From Caballeronia grimmiae (lineage in GTDB: Bacteria > Pseudomonadota > Gammaproteobacteria > Burkholderiales > Burkholderiaceae): DNA of 64,000 nucleotides. Of the stretch, positions 1 to 10,262 are shown in pieces (within the stretch, counting starts at the first letter, position 1; the number at the start of each line of letters is the position of its first letter). The DNA lies in the NCBI RefSeq assembly GCF_000698555.1, contig NZ_JFHE01000002.1, positions 124,001 through 188,000 of the forward strand. Direction: 5' to 3'. The position numbers and the translations under genes are program-made. Under the pieces are notes generated by a model. It made no database searches and had not been told where the DNA came from. It saw only the letters and a program-made list of their open reading frames with translations.

Positions 1-751
1 TGAGGAAGTTCCACTTCGTGCCGGCTGCTAGCAGCACGGCTTCCGTGTCGATGTTCATCTTGTTGAAGATGATCGACAGCTCGTTGACGAGTGCGATGTT
101 CACGTCGCGCTGCGTGTTCTCGATGGCCTTGGCCGCTTCCGCCACGCGAATGCTGCTGGCCTTGTGCGTGCCCGCCGTGATGATCTGACGATAGAGCGCA
201 TCCACCGCTTCGGCCACTTCGGGCGTCGAACCGGACGTGACCTTCTTGATGTCCGGCAGGCGATGCAGCTTGTCGCCCGGATTGATGCGCTCGGGACTGT
301 AGCCCGCGAAGAAGTCCACGTTGAAGCGCAGCCCCGACACGCGTTCGAGCACCGGCACGCATTCCTCTTCGGTCACGCCGGGATACACGGTCGATTCGTA
401 GATGACGACGTCGCCGGGCTTCAGCGCCGAGCCGATGGTTTCGCTCGCGCGCAACAGCATGCCGAGGTCCGGGCGCTTGTGTCGATCGATCGGCGTCGGC
501 ACGGTCGCGATGAACACGGTGCAGTCCTTGAGCGCGGCGGGATCATCGGTGAAGGCAAGTGTCTCGGCGGCGCGGAGCTCGTCGTCGGCGACTTCCAGCG
601 TCGCGTCGTGTCCTTCCCGCAGCGCATCGATGCGGTGCCGGTTCACATCGAACCCGACCACCTGATGATGCTTGCTGAACTCGACGGCGAGCGGCAGGCC
701 CACATAGCCCAGGCCGATCACAGCGATTTTCTGGTCAGTAAGCGAACGCAT
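1..751 (-). CDS. UDP-sugar 6-dehydrogenase, TviB/WbpO type (partial, C-terminus beyond window)
   Basis: The 250 visible codons start at an ATG at 751 and run off the left edge without a stop. Residues 10-20 carry the Rossmann motif [13 protein letters not shown], followed by [12 protein letters not shown] and the GHDATLEV signature typical of UDP-N-acetylhexosamine 6-dehydrogenases (TviB/WbpO/VipA branch) rather than plain UDP-glucose dehydrogenase. Later segments [14 protein letters not shown] and [21 protein letters not shown] fit the substrate-binding part of the family. These enzymes oxidise a nucleotide sugar to the uronic acid for surface polysaccharide synthesis, with two NAD+ per sugar. 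It lies 70 bp downstream of the polysaccharide tyrosine kinase on the same strand, so both belong to one exopolysaccharide operon. The exact sugar is inferred only from the branch resemblance; the catalytic Cys lies outside the window. Confidence 0.85.
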   Translation of the reverse strand, partial: MRSLTDQKIAVIGLGYVGLPLAVEFSKHHQVVGFDVNRHRIDALREGHDATLEVADDELRAAETLAFTDDPAALKDCTVFIATVPTPIDRHKRPDLGMLLRASETIGSALKPGDVVIYESTVYPGVTEEECVPVLERVSGLRFNVDFFAGYSPERINPGDKLHRLPDIKKVTSGSTPEVAEAVDALYRQIITAGTHKASSIRVAEAAKAIENTQRDVNIALVNELSIIFNKMNIDTEAVLLAAGTKWNFL

Positions 752-821
752 GAAGTCTCTCCAGTCTCGTAGCAACGCGTAGATAGGATGCTGCGGGTGT
801 CCTGCTTCGCGCGGGGTGCGC

Positions 822-3068
822 TTATTCGGGCGCGGATTCGTAGTTGTGCGCGACGTAGGCGCTGCTGCCATAACGTCCCGCGAGCGCCTTGTCCGCCGTA
901 TGCAGCGAGACGCCGTTGAGCAGGACGCCGGTCACGCGTGCGCCGGTCTGATTGAGCCGCTTCATCGACTCCTTGATCTCTCCGACGCGCGTCCGTCCAT
1001 ACAGGCCCACGAGGAAGATCGATGCGGCGGCGGGAGCGATCGCGCCCGCATCGGAAACGGCCAGCACGGCCGGTGCATCGACGAGCACGATGTCATAGAG
1101 CGACGACGCTTCCTGAATGGTCTCGCGATACTTCGCGCTCAACAGCAGCTCGGCCGGACTCGCCGGATACGGGCCGCCTTGCAGCACATCGAGATTGGGC
1201 AACACCTCGCGATGGATCGTGCCTTCGAGCGTATGCGTGCCGAGCAGAATGTTCGCGAGCCCCGGCCCCTGCTGAATGCCGAATTGCCGATGCAGATAGC
1301 CCTTGCGCAAGTCCGCATCGACCAGAAGCACGCGCGTGCCGCCCGATGCGAGCACCGTAGCGAGGTTCGCGGACAGAAACGACTTGCCGACGCCCGGCAG
1401 CGGGCCCGCGATCATCACCACGTTGTTGCGCGCGCCGACCAGCGTGAACTGCAACGCCGAGCGCAGGATGCGCAACGCCTCCACGGTCGGGTCTTTCGGA
1501 AACTGCGACGCGAGCACCGCCTGACGCGGCGCCGTGCCGTTGGCGACGCTCGACAGCGCCGGCTGACGCGCACTTTGCGGGATCGTCGCGAACACGCTCA
1601 GGCCGGTCTCGATCTCGATCTCCTGGGTATCGGTGACGCCCCGGAAGATGCGATCGAGCAGCATCGCAAGGCCGACGGCGAAGAACATGCCCAGCGCGAG
1701 CCCGATTGCGATAGCCAGCCACTTGATCGGCTTGACCGGCAGCTCGGGCACGTCGGCGGTGTCGATCAGTTGCACCGATGCCGCCTTGCCCGCCTTGATC
1801 AGCATCATCTCTTCGATGTTGTTGCGCAGCGCCGTATAAAGGTCCGTGCTCACGCGGACGTTGCGCAGGAGACGCAGCGCGCCTTGTTCTTCCATCGGCA
1901 TCGAACGGGTACGGTCGTTCAGCTTCGCGAGGAACTGTTCCGTTGCGGCGATCTGCTTGTCGATGGAGGTGATGCGCGGGTGCGCCGTCGAAAACGTGGT
2001 GGTGAGGTCGTCGCGCGTGTGGCGCAAGGAGAGCAATTGCGCGTTGGCGTCGGCGGTTTGCTTCAGCAACAGGCGATTGGTTTCGTCGGTATCGAGCATC
2101 GCGTTCTTGTCGCGATACGAGTTGTACGCGTTTTCCGCGTCTTCCATCTGACGCTTCAGCACCGGCAACTGCTTCTGCAAGTACGTCAGCGAGTTCTCCG
2201 CGATCACCGCCTTGCGATCGCCATTGAGCCTCACGTACTGGCGTCCGATTTCGTTGATCGTCGCGGCCACCTGCACCGGGTCGGCGCTTTCGAGCGTCAC
2301 TTTCAGCACGCTCGACTTGTTGCCCTGTTCGCTGATCTTGACTTGACTCTGAATCGCGTCGATGGTCAGTTGCCGCGAATAGTGCACGACGTCGAAGCCG
2401 ACGCCCGGATTGCCCTTCATCGCGGTGACGAGCAGCCTCACGGGACCTTGTGGCGTCTGCACGAGCAACACTTCGCCGACGGTGCCGACGACCGGCGTGC
2501 CGAGCGCGGCATTGCTCAGTTCGTACTGGCCGTCGGCGCGCGCCGTGACGGTGAACTTCGCACCTTCCAGCTGGCGCGGCACGTCGAAGTCAGGAACGCT
2601 GATCGATTCATCGCCCCAGGCGTAATTGCCGAAGCCGAACAAGCCCGGTTCCGACAGCTTGCCGTCGTGATGCGCGAGACGGTTGCCGATCACCGGGAAA
2701 CGTCGCGGATACGCGCTGATATAGAGCTTGAGCGCATCGACGGCGCGGGAGACGACGAGCTTCGAGCCGAGCACCTGCATCTCGCCTTCAGCCGACGAGC
2801 GGTCGTCGAGCGTCGGAAGCATGTTGCTCAGCGGGTCGCCGGGGCGCGAATTCGATACGTCCTTGTTGTCCTCGACCTTGATGAGGATCGCGGACTGATA
2901 GATCGGCGGGCTCAGATACGCGTAGGCGGCGGCGAGCAGCACGGTGAACAGGACCACCAGCGCGATCAATACGCGATGGTTGATCATTGTATCGATTAGC
3001 GAAGCAAAGGGGATCTCGTCGCCGTTATCTGAAACGGCTTCATCAGACGTTTTGACTTTGGAAATCAT
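822..3068 (-). CDS. Polysaccharide co-polymerase / bacterial tyrosine autokinase (Wzc/BceF type)
   Basis: This 748-residue inner-membrane protein has the usual order for the family: an N-terminal Wzz domain with a first membrane helix (about residues 31-52), a long periplasmic coiled region with the GNVR-like segment, a second helix (about 450-470) ending the periplasmic part, and a cytoplasmic ATPase. Walker A is GPLPGVGKS near residue 560, followed by [11 protein letters not shown] and the Walker B-like IVLVDAPAV. The last 17 residues contain three tyrosines ([17 protein letters not shown]), the expected autophosphorylation cluster. Such kinases control chain length and export of capsule or exopolysaccharide; BceF for cepacian is the nearest named relative. 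The ATG at 3066-3068 follows a 318-bp non-coding stretch that probably holds the operon promoter. Confidence 0.9.
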   Translation of the reverse strand: MISKVKTSDEAVSDNGDEIPFASLIDTMINHRVLIALVVLFTVLLAAAYAYLSPPIYQSAILIKVEDNKDVSNSRPGDPLSNMLPTLDDRSSAEGEMQVLGSKLVVSRAVDALKLYISAYPRRFPVIGNRLAHHDGKLSEPGLFGFGNYAWGDESISVPDFDVPRQLEGAKFTVTARADGQYELSNAALGTPVVGTVGEVLLVQTPQGPVRLLVTAMKGNPGVGFDVVHYSRQLTIDAIQSQVKISEQGNKSSVLKVTLESADPVQVAATINEIGRQYVRLNGDRKAVIAENSLTYLQKQLPVLKRQMEDAENAYNSYRDKNAMLDTDETNRLLLKQTADANAQLLSLRHTRDDLTTTFSTAHPRITSIDKQIAATEQFLAKLNDRTRSMPMEEQGALRLLRNVRVSTDLYTALRNNIEEMMLIKAGKAASVQLIDTADVPELPVKPIKWLAIAIGLALGMFFAVGLAMLLDRIFRGVTDTQEIEIETGLSVFATIPQSARQPALSSVANGTAPRQAVLASQFPKDPTVEALRILRSALQFTLVGARNNVVMIAGPLPGVGKSFLSANLATVLASGGTRVLLVDADLRKGYLHRQFGIQQGPGLANILLGTHTLEGTIHREVLPNLDVLQGGPYPASPAELLLSAKYRETIQEASSLYDIVLVDAPAVLAVSDAGAIAPAAASIFLVGLYGRTRVGEIKESMKRLNQTGARVTGVLLNGVSLHTADKALAGRYGSSAYVAHNYESAPE

Positions 3069-3386
3069 GTTGAGCAGGTCCCGGCGCGTGTGGTTGGCTC
3101 AAACGGATTTGGGTGGACCTATTTCGGCGCTTTTCCTTTCGCGTTCATAAGGAAAGCAAATAATCCAGGCCCCGATACGTGAGAGAGAATTGCGCGTGGT
3201 GGAACCGTAGCAGCCTGCATTTTGCGGGTATGCGCGGAAGCCCACATTGCAGCCCGCGGCCGGGTTTTGGCGAGCTAATAAAGCTTGCGAAGCGATTAAT
3301 GTGGGTATGCCTAATCTATTTTCCGTGACAGAAGCAAGCGCATTCAGTATCGGTATTTATCCGTATCGGGCATTTCATCTAAACAA
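3069..3386. other. Intergenic stretch, probable promoter region of the polysaccharide operon
   Basis: No convincing gene is visible in these 318 bases. Base composition is clearly more AT-rich than in the flanking genes, especially about 3290-3386, as expected for a promoter region. It separates the tyrosine kinase (transcribed away, leftwards) from the stop of the methyltransferase gene on the same strand, so it can hold the promoter of the kinase operon and a terminator of the methyltransferase. I could not pick a specific -35/-10 pair with confidence. Confidence 0.4.
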
Positions 3387-4193
3387 TCAGGTTTTCGTTG
3401 TCCAGATGAATACGTCCTGCCGGGTTTCCGCGCCGTAGCCTATCTCTTCTTCCGCATAGTCGACCGACGAAGCGAAGCGCCGCTCGAGCAAGGGCGATGA
3501 ATCGAACACATGTGCGCAAATGGGATTGAAATAGACCACGGAGAACGCTTCGATCGAACCGCTCTCATATGCAGCCGAAAGATTCGCGAGAAGCCGCGCC
3601 ATCAGTTGCGCGCCGAAAGGATTGAACATGAACACGACGAGCTTGCCCGGCGGAAATTCGAGTTCGAGCGCGTCGGCGGCATACGCGTGCATCGGCACGC
3701 GTTCGGGGAAACGTCGGGCGACGATCGCCGCATTGCGGTTGGCGATATCGACCAGATGCGCGGCCAGGTCGTAACCGATGACCGCGCGAAACGGAAACTC
3801 GGTCGCGACGATCATCGGCCGGCCCTTGCCGCAACCGATGTCGATGAAAGTGTGATCGCGCAGGTCGCCGAGTTGAGCGAGCGCGCAGCGAATGAGGCTC
3901 GGTTGCGAGCCCATATAGGGGAAACTCGTCGCATCGACGCCGTCGCCGTAAATCGCTTCGGGAGGCTCGATGCCGCCGGTATTCGTGCCGAGCATCCTGT
4001 CGATGGGATGCGTGCGATAGCAGCCGGAATAAACCACCTTGAGAATCGGCACACGCTGCGCGTATTTGCGGATTGACGGCGCAAAAAGCAGCGTCTGCAC
4101 CGGATCCGGCAGCGATGCGACAGCAGCGATCAAAGGCCACTTGATGCTGCGTTTCACGCGCGTCCTGAATCCGCCGATCGAAGTCGTGTTCAT
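3387..4193 (-). CDS. Class I SAM-dependent methyltransferase
   Basis: The protein has 268 residues when started at the ATG at 4193, which is preceded at 8 nt by GAGGG; an upstream TTG at 4253 would add 20 residues but has no better ribosome site. Motif I of class I methyltransferases is clear in FIDIGCGKGRPMIVATEF, followed by a motif II-like acidic segment VIGYDLAAHLVDIANRNA. An LVVFMFNPFG segment matches the post-motif region. The substrate cannot be told. It is transcribed towards the polysaccharide operon but is separated from it by 318 bp, so a role in polysaccharide modification is possible but not shown. Confidence 0.7.
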   Translation of the reverse strand: MNTTSIGGFRTRVKRSIKWPLIAAVASLPDPVQTLLFAPSIRKYAQRVPILKVVYSGCYRTHPIDRMLGTNTGGIEPPEAIYGDGVDATSFPYMGSQPSLIRCALAQLGDLRDHTFIDIGCGKGRPMIVATEFPFRAVIGYDLAAHLVDIANRNAAIVARRFPERVPMHAYAADALELEFPPGKLVVFMFNPFGAQLMARLLANLSAAYESGSIEAFSVVYFNPICAHVFDSSPLLERRFASSVDYAEEEIGYGAETRQDVFIWTTKT

Positions 4194-4394
4194 TGCCGAT
4201 GCCCTCGGTGAGTGATCGCTCAGTGAGTGATTAATACGGACGCACGGAATCAACGACTAGCCGGCAGAGCGCGGGCTTCGCACGTTATAGCTTTCGGGTT
4301 CCTTCGTGAATGTGCCTTTGCGCACAGAGCGTTCGCGCCCGCTGTTCGTGTGAGGAATAGCGGCGTCGAATCGCAGTCCGTATCAAAGCCGGGA

Positions 4395-5420
4395 CTATCG
4401 ACGCAGCTCGCCCGGCCCCTTGCCCGTCCAGCGCTTGAGCGCCCGGCGGAAGTTCGCGGCGTCGCTGAAGCCAAGCAGCATGGCGACGTCATCGGTGCTC
4501 ATCTTCGTGGTCTTCAGATATTCGAGCGCAAGGGAGCGGCGCACGTCGTCGACGATCGCGAGGAACGACGTGCCTTCCGCTTCCAGACGCCGCCGCAAGG
4601 TCCGCGTCGTCATGTTGAGCATCTGGGCCACGGCTTCCATGCCGGCGAAGGTGCCCGGCGTGCTCATCAGGATCTGATAGACCTCGCCCGCGACGCCCGC
4701 CGATGTCTTCGCCTGCCCGATCAGCCGGTCGCACGTCTCCTGCAACAGCGTGGCCGTGAGCTTGTGCGCAAGCTGCGGCTTGCGATCGAGAATCGCGCTG
4801 TCATACACGAGCTCGCATTGCGGCTGATCGAAGAAGCACGGGCAGTCGAGATACTTCGCATACAGGTCGGCGTGTGCGGGCGCGGGATACGAAAAGCACG
4901 CCTTGACGGGCGGGCAGCGGCTTCCGGCGACATCCTGAAGATGCGTGACGTGCTGCGTGTACTGCTGCTCGATGACGAACTCGCGCAGTTCGCGTGAAGG
5001 GCTCGACACGAACGCATCGGGAAAGGTCCAGACCATCCTGTCCGGATACTCGGTCCATTCGATCGCGACCGTGGGCGTCGCGAGACGGTGATACTTCACG
5101 CCCAGTTTGAAGTACTCGCGCAGCGAGAGGCACGACATCAGCGCGTATCCGTACATGCCGTAAGCCGACAGATGCAGCCGCATGCCGACCTTGAACGGCG
5201 TGGCGGGATCGCACGAAAGCGACACCGCGTTTCTGCATACCGTCGCATATTGCGCAACCGAGGTCAGCACGGCGGCGTCGTAGATCTGGTCGGGACGCAC
5301 ATCCGTGCCGCGCAGGCTGTCGGCGGGCGCGATGCCTTGCTCCGCCAGCACTTCCACCAGCGCGGCGATCTTGTAGGGCGCGTATATGCGCTCGTTGTAA
5401 GGCGGGCGGCTCGTGGCCAC
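4395..5420 (-). CDS. AraC-family transcriptional regulator
   Basis: The 341-residue protein starts at a GTG at 5420 with GAGGGA just upstream. The N-terminal two thirds resembles the arabinose-binding-type sensory domain found in OruR/ArgR-like AraC members (SLRGTDVRPDQIYD near the start). The C-terminal 100 residues are a double helix-turn-helix: AVAQMLNMTTRTLRRRLEAE is the first reading helix region and DVAMLLGFSDAANFRRALKR the second, ending in WTGKGPGELRR. It is divergent from the BKACE operon across a 171-bp gap and is therefore its likely regulator. The inducer would be the pathway substrate, which is unknown. Confidence 0.85.
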   Translation of the reverse strand: MATSRPPYNERIYAPYKIAALVEVLAEQGIAPADSLRGTDVRPDQIYDAAVLTSVAQYATVCRNAVSLSCDPATPFKVGMRLHLSAYGMYGYALMSCLSLREYFKLGVKYHRLATPTVAIEWTEYPDRMVWTFPDAFVSSPSRELREFVIEQQYTQHVTHLQDVAGSRCPPVKACFSYPAPAHADLYAKYLDCPCFFDQPQCELVYDSAILDRKPQLAHKLTATLLQETCDRLIGQAKTSAGVAGEVYQILMSTPGTFAGMEAVAQMLNMTTRTLRRRLEAEGTSFLAIVDDVRRSLALEYLKTTKMSTDDVAMLLGFSDAANFRRALKRWTGKGPGELRR

Positions 5421-5591
5421 GGCATCCCTCTGCGTCGTGTGTTTGCGGTCGTGTTTTGCGTTGTCCTCGGCGGACTCTCGCCTGTCCGAAAATGACCTTT
5501 CGAGCGCGATGCTATCCCACTAATATCGCCCTCACAAGATGCCGCGCGCGATCGACGCGCGGCACGGACAGTAGATAGGGAGGGACGCAAG

Positions 5592-6530
5592 ATGAACACG
5601 AGCGACCGGAAGGTCATCATTTCGTGCGCGGTCACAGGCGCCACGCACGTTCCGTCGATGTCGGAGCATCTGCCGCTCACGCCATCCGATATCCGCACGC
5701 AGGCCATCGAAGCCGCCGAGGCCGGCGCGGCGATCATCCATCTTCATGCACGCGATCCGCAAGACGGACGCCCGACGCCGAGCCCGGACGTGTTCCGCCA
5801 GTTCGTGCCGCAAATCGCGGAAGCCACCGATGCGGTCATCAACATCACGACGGGCGGCAGCACGCGCATGACGCTCGGCGAACGCCTCGCGTATCCGCTG
5901 CTTGCGGCGCCGGAAATGTGCTCGCTCAACATGGGCTCGATGAACTTCTCGATTCATCCGCTCGCCTCGAAGATTTCATCGTGGCGTTACGACTGGGAGA
6001 AGGATTTCGTCGAAGGCATGGAAGACATGATCTTCCGCAATACCTTCAGGGACATCAGGCACATCATGCTCGAGCTTGGCGGCAAGGGCACGCGCTTCGA
6101 GTTCGAATGCTACGACCTCGGGCATCTGTACAACCTCGCGCATTTCGTCGATCAAGGGCTCGTGAAGCCGCCGTTCTTCATTCAGTCCGTGTTCGGGATA
6201 CTCGGCGGCATGGGTCCGGACCCGGAGAACATGACCGTCATGCGCTCGACGGCGGACCGTCTGTTCGGACGCGAGAACTATCACTTTTCCGTGCTCGGGG
6301 CGGGACGTCATCAAATGGCGCTCGTCACGATGAGCGCGATCATGGGCGGCAATGTGCGCGTCGGTCTGGAGGACAGCGTGTACATCGCCAAGGGCGTGAA
6401 GGCGGAATCGAATGCGCAGCAGGTGCGCAAGATACGGCGGATTCTCGAAAAGCTGTCGTTCGAGATCGCGACGCCCGACGATGCGCGCCGAATGCTGGGC
6501 CTGAAAGGCCCCGACAAGGTCACGCCATGA
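5592..6530 (+). CDS. BKACE-family beta-keto acid cleavage enzyme (DUF849, Kce-like)
   Basis: The 312-residue protein follows a strong ribosome site GGGAGGGA. It shows the DUF849/BKACE marks: CAVTGATH near the N-terminus, the zinc-binding HLHARDP with His50 and His52, INITTGGSTRMTLGERL, and GLEDSVYIAKG holding the third metal-ligand Glu. Family members condense a beta-keto acid with acetyl-CoA and split it to acetoacetate and a CoA ester; the founding enzyme is 3-keto-5-aminohexanoate cleavage enzyme of lysine fermentation, and others act on dehydrocarnitine and similar compounds. As first gene of an operon with a permease and two dehydrogenases it probably performs the carbon-carbon cleavage step. 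Its specific substrate cannot be read from sequence. Confidence 0.88.
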   Translation: MNTSDRKVIISCAVTGATHVPSMSEHLPLTPSDIRTQAIEAAEAGAAIIHLHARDPQDGRPTPSPDVFRQFVPQIAEATDAVINITTGGSTRMTLGERLAYPLLAAPEMCSLNMGSMNFSIHPLASKISSWRYDWEKDFVEGMEDMIFRNTFRDIRHIMLELGGKGTRFEFECYDLGHLYNLAHFVDQGLVKPPFFIQSVFGILGGMGPDPENMTVMRSTADRLFGRENYHFSVLGAGRHQMALVTMSAIMGGNVRVGLEDSVYIAKGVKAESNAQQVRKIRRILEKLSFEIATPDDARRMLGLKGPDKVTP

Positions 6531-6587
6531 CGTGACATCGAGCAACGCATCACGAATATCGATAAAAAAGACACATACGGAGACACC

Positions 6588-7922
6588 ATGACATCCTTAT
6601 CGATCGACGAAACTCACCGCATCGCCACACGCAAGGCGATGCAGCGCCTCATTCCCCTGATGTGCGCGATCTACTTCATGTCCTTCCTCGACCGCACGAA
6701 CGTCGCGCTGGCGAAGACGCAGCTCGCCATCGACGTGGGCATCAACGCGGCGGCGTTCGGGCTCGGCTCGGGCATCTTCTTCATCGGCTATGCGCTGCTC
6801 GAAGTGCCGAGCAATCTGGCGGCGCATCGCGTGGGGCCGCGACGGTGGATCGCGCGGATCGCGGTCACGTGGGGCATCCTTTCCACCGCGATGATGTTCG
6901 TGCAGGGCACGTGGTCGTTCTATGTGCTGCGCGTGCTGCTCGGCATCGCGGAAGCCGGGCTCTTTCCCGCGCTGATGTACATGGTCACGCTGTGGTTCGC
7001 ACCGAAGGACCGGCCCGTTGCCGTGGGCTGGATCTACACCGCGCCCGCGCTCGCGCTGATGCTCGGCAATCCGCTCGGCGGCGCGCTGATGCAGCTCGGC
7101 GGCATCGGCGGACTGCACGGCTGGCAGTGGATGTTCATGATCGAAGGCATTCCGAGTGTCATCGTCGGCATCGTGCTGTATTTCAAGCTGCCCGAGCGGC
7201 CGCGCAATGCACGCTGGCTGTCGAAAGACGAAGTCGATGCGCTCGAACAGCGCGCCGTCATCGACGCGCACGGGCATCCGGAACTCACGTCGGCCGACTG
7301 GATCAGCGCGCTCAAGCGCCCGACGACGGTGCTCATCGGCCTCATCTATTTCCTGAATCAGGTGGCGTTCGTCGGCTTGTACTTCTTCACGCCCGCCATG
7401 ATCCAGCAGATGCAGATCAAGACACCGTTCATCGTGGGCCTGCTGTCGAGCAGCGTCGGTGTCGGCTTTCTGCTGGGCGTGCTCGTGCTGCCGCGCATTC
7501 ATCGCCGCTATGGGAAGGACTGCACGTATCTCGGCGTGCTGACGGCGGGTCTCGTTGCCGGCGCGTGCGCGTTCGTCGCGACGTCGAGCCCGGTCGCGCG
7601 CACGGTGCTGCTCGCGGTGACGGCGTTCTTCGCGGGCGGCGTGCTGCCTTCGTACTGGGCCATCGCGATGAAGCGGCTGCAAGGCATTCAGGCTGCGGCG
7701 GGGCTGGCGTTCATCAACACGATCGGTCTGATCGGAGGATTCGTCGGACCGTATCTCTTCGGCATGACCGAGACGGCGACGGGCCGCAGCGATTCGGGCT
7801 TCATGGTGATCCTGATCGCATCGGTGCTGGGCCTGCTGCTGGTACCCTTGCTTGCACGCGCGATCAAGCGCGAAGCGGCCCCGAGGCCGGCTGTCGGCGC
7901 CGCAGCGGGCGCGCACTCGTGA
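6588..7922 (+). CDS. MFS transporter, anion:cation symporter (phthalate permease-like) family
   Basis: The 444-residue protein has twelve predicted membrane helices. Near the start [16 protein letters not shown] is the typical helix-1 signature of the ACS/D-galactonate-phthalate permease group, and helix 4-5 contains [23 protein letters not shown], also typical. Members import organic anions such as hexuronates, phthalate or tartrate with protons. An ACGGAGACACC ribosome site precedes the ATG. It lies 57 bp after the BKACE gene and 28 bp before the first SDR gene, so it most likely imports the substrate of this pathway. Confidence 0.88.
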   Translation: MTSLSIDETHRIATRKAMQRLIPLMCAIYFMSFLDRTNVALAKTQLAIDVGINAAAFGLGSGIFFIGYALLEVPSNLAAHRVGPRRWIARIAVTWGILSTAMMFVQGTWSFYVLRVLLGIAEAGLFPALMYMVTLWFAPKDRPVAVGWIYTAPALALMLGNPLGGALMQLGGIGGLHGWQWMFMIEGIPSVIVGIVLYFKLPERPRNARWLSKDEVDALEQRAVIDAHGHPELTSADWISALKRPTTVLIGLIYFLNQVAFVGLYFFTPAMIQQMQIKTPFIVGLLSSSVGVGFLLGVLVLPRIHRRYGKDCTYLGVLTAGLVAGACAFVATSSPVARTVLLAVTAFFAGGVLPSYWAIAMKRLQGIQAAAGLAFINTIGLIGGFVGPYLFGMTETATGRSDSGFMVILIASVLGLLLVPLLARAIKREAAPRPAVGAAAGAHS

Positions 7923-7950
7923 ACGTATGACCAACAATGAGGTGGAGACG

Positions 7951-8691
7951 ATGCGGTTACAGGGAAAAATTGCGATCATCACCGGAGCGGGACAAGGCAT
8001 CGGCGCGGCGACGGCATTGAAGTTCGCACGCGAAGGCGCGATCGTCGCGGCGTGCGATCTGAACCACGATGCGGTCACGCGCGTCGCCGATGCCTGCCGT
8101 GAAGCGGGCGGCCAGGCGAGCGCGTTCTGCCTCGACATGTCGGATCGTGCGCGCGTCGATGACATGGTGGCTGCGGTGCGCGAGCAGCACGGACGTATCG
8201 ACGTGCTCGTGAACAACGCGGGTATCACGCGCGATGCGCGCTTGCAGAAGATGACCATCGAACAGTTCGATGCGGTCATCGACGTGAATCTGCGCGCCGT
8301 GTTCCATGCGACGCAGGCGGTCGCGGATCACATGGTCGCGCGGGGTTCGGGCGTGATCCTGAATGCGAGTTCGGTCGTCGGCATCTATGGCAACTTCGGG
8401 CAGACCAACTACGCCGCCGCGAAGTTCGGCGTGATCGGCTTCACGAAGACATGGAGCCGCGAGCTCGGGCCGAAGGGCGTGCGCGTGAATGCGGTCGCGC
8501 CGGGCTTCATCGATACGCCGATTCTCGCCACCATCCCCGAGGAAGTGCTGGCGAAGATGCGCGCGCAAGTGCCGCTCGGCCGTCTCGGCAAGCCTGAGGA
8601 AATCGCGAATATCTACGCGTTTCTCGCAAGCGACGAAGCCAGCTACATCAACGGCGCGGTCATCGAAGCGTCGGGCGGCATGACGCTCTGA
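7951..8691 (+). CDS. SDR-family oxidoreductase (FabG-like)
   Basis: I start this gene at the ATG at 7951, preceded by GGTGGAG; the open frame reaches back to 7852 inside the permease gene but the protein family begins at [20 protein letters not shown]. The 246-residue product is a classical short-chain dehydrogenase: TGAGQGIG for NAD(P) binding, NNAGIT, catalytic Ser in NASSVVG, and YAAAKFG with the catalytic Tyr and Lys. The C-terminus [14 protein letters not shown] is like FabG. In this operon it likely interconverts a hydroxy acid and the keto acid used by the BKACE enzyme; a fatty-acid role is less likely given the context. Confidence 0.85.
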   Translation: MRLQGKIAIITGAGQGIGAATALKFAREGAIVAACDLNHDAVTRVADACREAGGQASAFCLDMSDRARVDDMVAAVREQHGRIDVLVNNAGITRDARLQKMTIEQFDAVIDVNLRAVFHATQAVADHMVARGSGVILNASSVVGIYGNFGQTNYAAAKFGVIGFTKTWSRELGPKGVRVNAVAPGFIDTPILATIPEEVLAKMRAQVPLGRLGKPEEIANIYAFLASDEASYINGAVIEASGGMTL

Positions 8692-8729
8692 CCTTTGCGG
8701 CATCTTCAACGTAACAAGGCACTGGCAGC

Positions 8730-9521
8730 ATGAACACATTCGATTTATTGAAGCCCGCGCCGGGACTGCGCGTCGTCGTGTCGGGCGCGGCGAGCGGCAT
8801 CGGCGCGGCGATTGCCGAGGCTTTCATTCAGGCGGACGCGCAGGTCTTCATCTGCGACGTCGATGCTTCGGCGGTCGAGAAGGCGAAGGCGGGTGAGCCG
8901 CGACTGCACGCGAGCGTCGCGGATGTCGCGAACATCGAACAGGTGGATGCCGTCATCGACGATGCGCGCCGCACGCTCGGCGGAATCGATTTGCTCGTCA
9001 ACAACGCGGGCATCGCGGGACCGACGGGCGCAATCGAGGACATGGACCCGGCGCAGTGGGAACGCACGATCACGACCAACCTCAACAGCCAGTTCTATTT
9101 TCTGCGGCGCGCGGTGCCGGTGCTGAAGGAGACATCGGACCGCGCCGGCATCATCGCGATGGCGTCGGTGGCGGGCCGGCTCGGCTATGCGTTCCGCACG
9201 CCCTACGCGGCGACGAAATGGGCGATCGTCGGGCTCGTGAAGTCGCTCGCCGTCGAACTCGGCCCGAGCGATATCCGCGTGAATGCGATCCTGCCGGGCG
9301 TCGTGCAGGGCGAGCGGATGGACCGCGTGATTGCGGCGCGCGCCGAATCGCTCGGCATCGGCTTCGATGAAATGCGGGAGCAGTATTTGCAGCGCATCTC
9401 GCTGCGCCGCATGGTGACCGTCGACGATATCGCCGCGATGACGCTCTTCCTCGCATCGCCGGCGGCGCGCAACGTCACCGGTCAGGCGATCAGCGTGGAT
9501 GGCAACGTCGAGTATCTCTGA
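8730..9521 (+). CDS. SDR-family oxidoreductase
   Basis: This second short-chain dehydrogenase of 263 residues has SGAASGIGAAIAEAF as cofactor motif, CDVD at the end of the second strand (an acidic residue here favours NAD+), NNAGIAG, MASVAGR with the catalytic Ser and YAATKWA with Tyr and Lys. The insert VIAARAESLGIGFDEM between strand 6 and the C-terminal helix is typical of a subgroup often annotated next to BKACE or aldolase genes. It ends the four-gene operon; no ribosome site stronger than AAGG is visible upstream. It may oxidise a different hydroxyl or stereoisomer than the first SDR. Confidence 0.83.
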   Translation: MNTFDLLKPAPGLRVVVSGAASGIGAAIAEAFIQADAQVFICDVDASAVEKAKAGEPRLHASVADVANIEQVDAVIDDARRTLGGIDLLVNNAGIAGPTGAIEDMDPAQWERTITTNLNSQFYFLRRAVPVLKETSDRAGIIAMASVAGRLGYAFRTPYAATKWAIVGLVKSLAVELGPSDIRVNAILPGVVQGERMDRVIAARAESLGIGFDEMREQYLQRISLRRMVTVDDIAAMTLFLASPAARNVTGQAISVDGNVEYL

Positions 9522-9731
9522 TGCTTTGATGCCGCGATAACTTCATACGATTTATATCGCACACCGAACCCTAAACTTCTGCATTGCCGTGCCGAAATAG
9601 CGGTGTAACCGATTGCGCCATGCGCCCCTTATGCGTTACAACGATCCGACCATAAGGGCGCTTCGACGCTGGCACACACCGCCGCACGCATGCATTACGC
9701 TGGCGCGGCATTTCATCTTGGAGACGGGGGA

Positions 9732-10154
9732 ATGAGGGTTCGGGCAACGGCGCTGCTGGTGCGCCAACACGCGGTGCTACTCGTCAAGGAACGCGGCGGC
9801 CCGTGGTTTTTGCCGGGAGGCGATCTCCGTCCCGGCGAGCTGGCAATGGCCGCAGCGATCCGCGAACTGCACGAGGAAACGTGCGTCGAAGCAAGCGCGG
9901 CCGCTTTCCTGTGGCAGCACGTCTCGGCTCATCACATGCATCAGGTTTTCCGCGTCGCCGTTCCCGGTGATGCCCGGCCGCGTGCGAACGTGCGTGCGGG
10001 TATCGACGATCTACGCTGGGTCGAGCTTTCGCAGCTTGCCCGGATGTCCGTGACACCTGGCACGCGGGCGATCCTCGAACGCGCGGCCGGCGTCACCGGC
10101 AGCGTGTCGCGGCCCGACTGGCGCGGCAGCGCGGGGGCGTCGCCGGGGTTCTGA
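9732..10154 (+). CDS. Nudix hydrolase with altered Nudix box
   Basis: Starting at the ATG at 9732, preceded by GGAG at 8 nt spacing, the product has 140 residues. The Nudix box spans residues 30-52: G30 and E36, then RELHEE at 44-49, followed by T-C-V where the consensus has X-G-U. The conserved glycine is thus replaced by Cys51, while all metal-binding glutamates are kept, so activity is likely retained. The family hydrolyses nucleoside diphosphates linked to other moieties; the substrate is unknown. It stands alone between the SDR operon and the DUF1016 gene. Confidence 0.8.
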   Translation: MRVRATALLVRQHAVLLVKERGGPWFLPGGDLRPGELAMAAAIRELHEETCVEASAAAFLWQHVSAHHMHQVFRVAVPGDARPRANVRAGIDDLRWVELSQLARMSVTPGTRAILERAAGVTGSVSRPDWRGSAGASPGF

Positions 10155-10211
10155 GGATTCGGCGCTTGCGTTAGGATCGGCATGTTGCGCGGTGCATCGC
10201 GCATTACGGGA

Positions 10212-10236
10212 ATTGTCTCCGCAGCGCGGAGACAAT
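10212..10236. repeat. Perfect palindrome, copy 1, upstream of the DUF1016 start
   Basis: Arms ATTGTCTCCGC and GCGGAGACAAT (11 bp each) flank a 3-nt centre. The site ends 26 bp before the chosen ATG of the DUF1016 gene. The core TGTCTCCGC/GCGGAGACA is repeated inside that gene at 10547-10567. Position between promoter and start codon suits an operator; the repeated copy in the coding region suggests the protein or a partner recognises this sequence. Confidence 0.75.
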
Positions 10237-10262
10237 CATCGCCGCCGATCCAACCACGCTTT

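Noticed and set aside
816-2999. 727-codon open frame on the plus strand opposite the polysaccharide tyrosine kinase
   Set aside because: Low-complexity Arg-rich translation in mirror of a gene with unmistakable Walker motifs; a codon-bias shadow.
5540-5564. 9-bp inverted repeat before the BKACE gene as an AraC operator
   Set aside because: It is made almost only of GC alternation (TGCCGCGCG) and lies in the leader close to the start codon; AraC proteins usually bind direct repeats, so I did not annotate it.
7852-7950. Longer start for the first SDR gene overlapping the permease
   Set aside because: The family N-terminus [14 protein letters not shown] begins at 7951, which has its own ribosome site.
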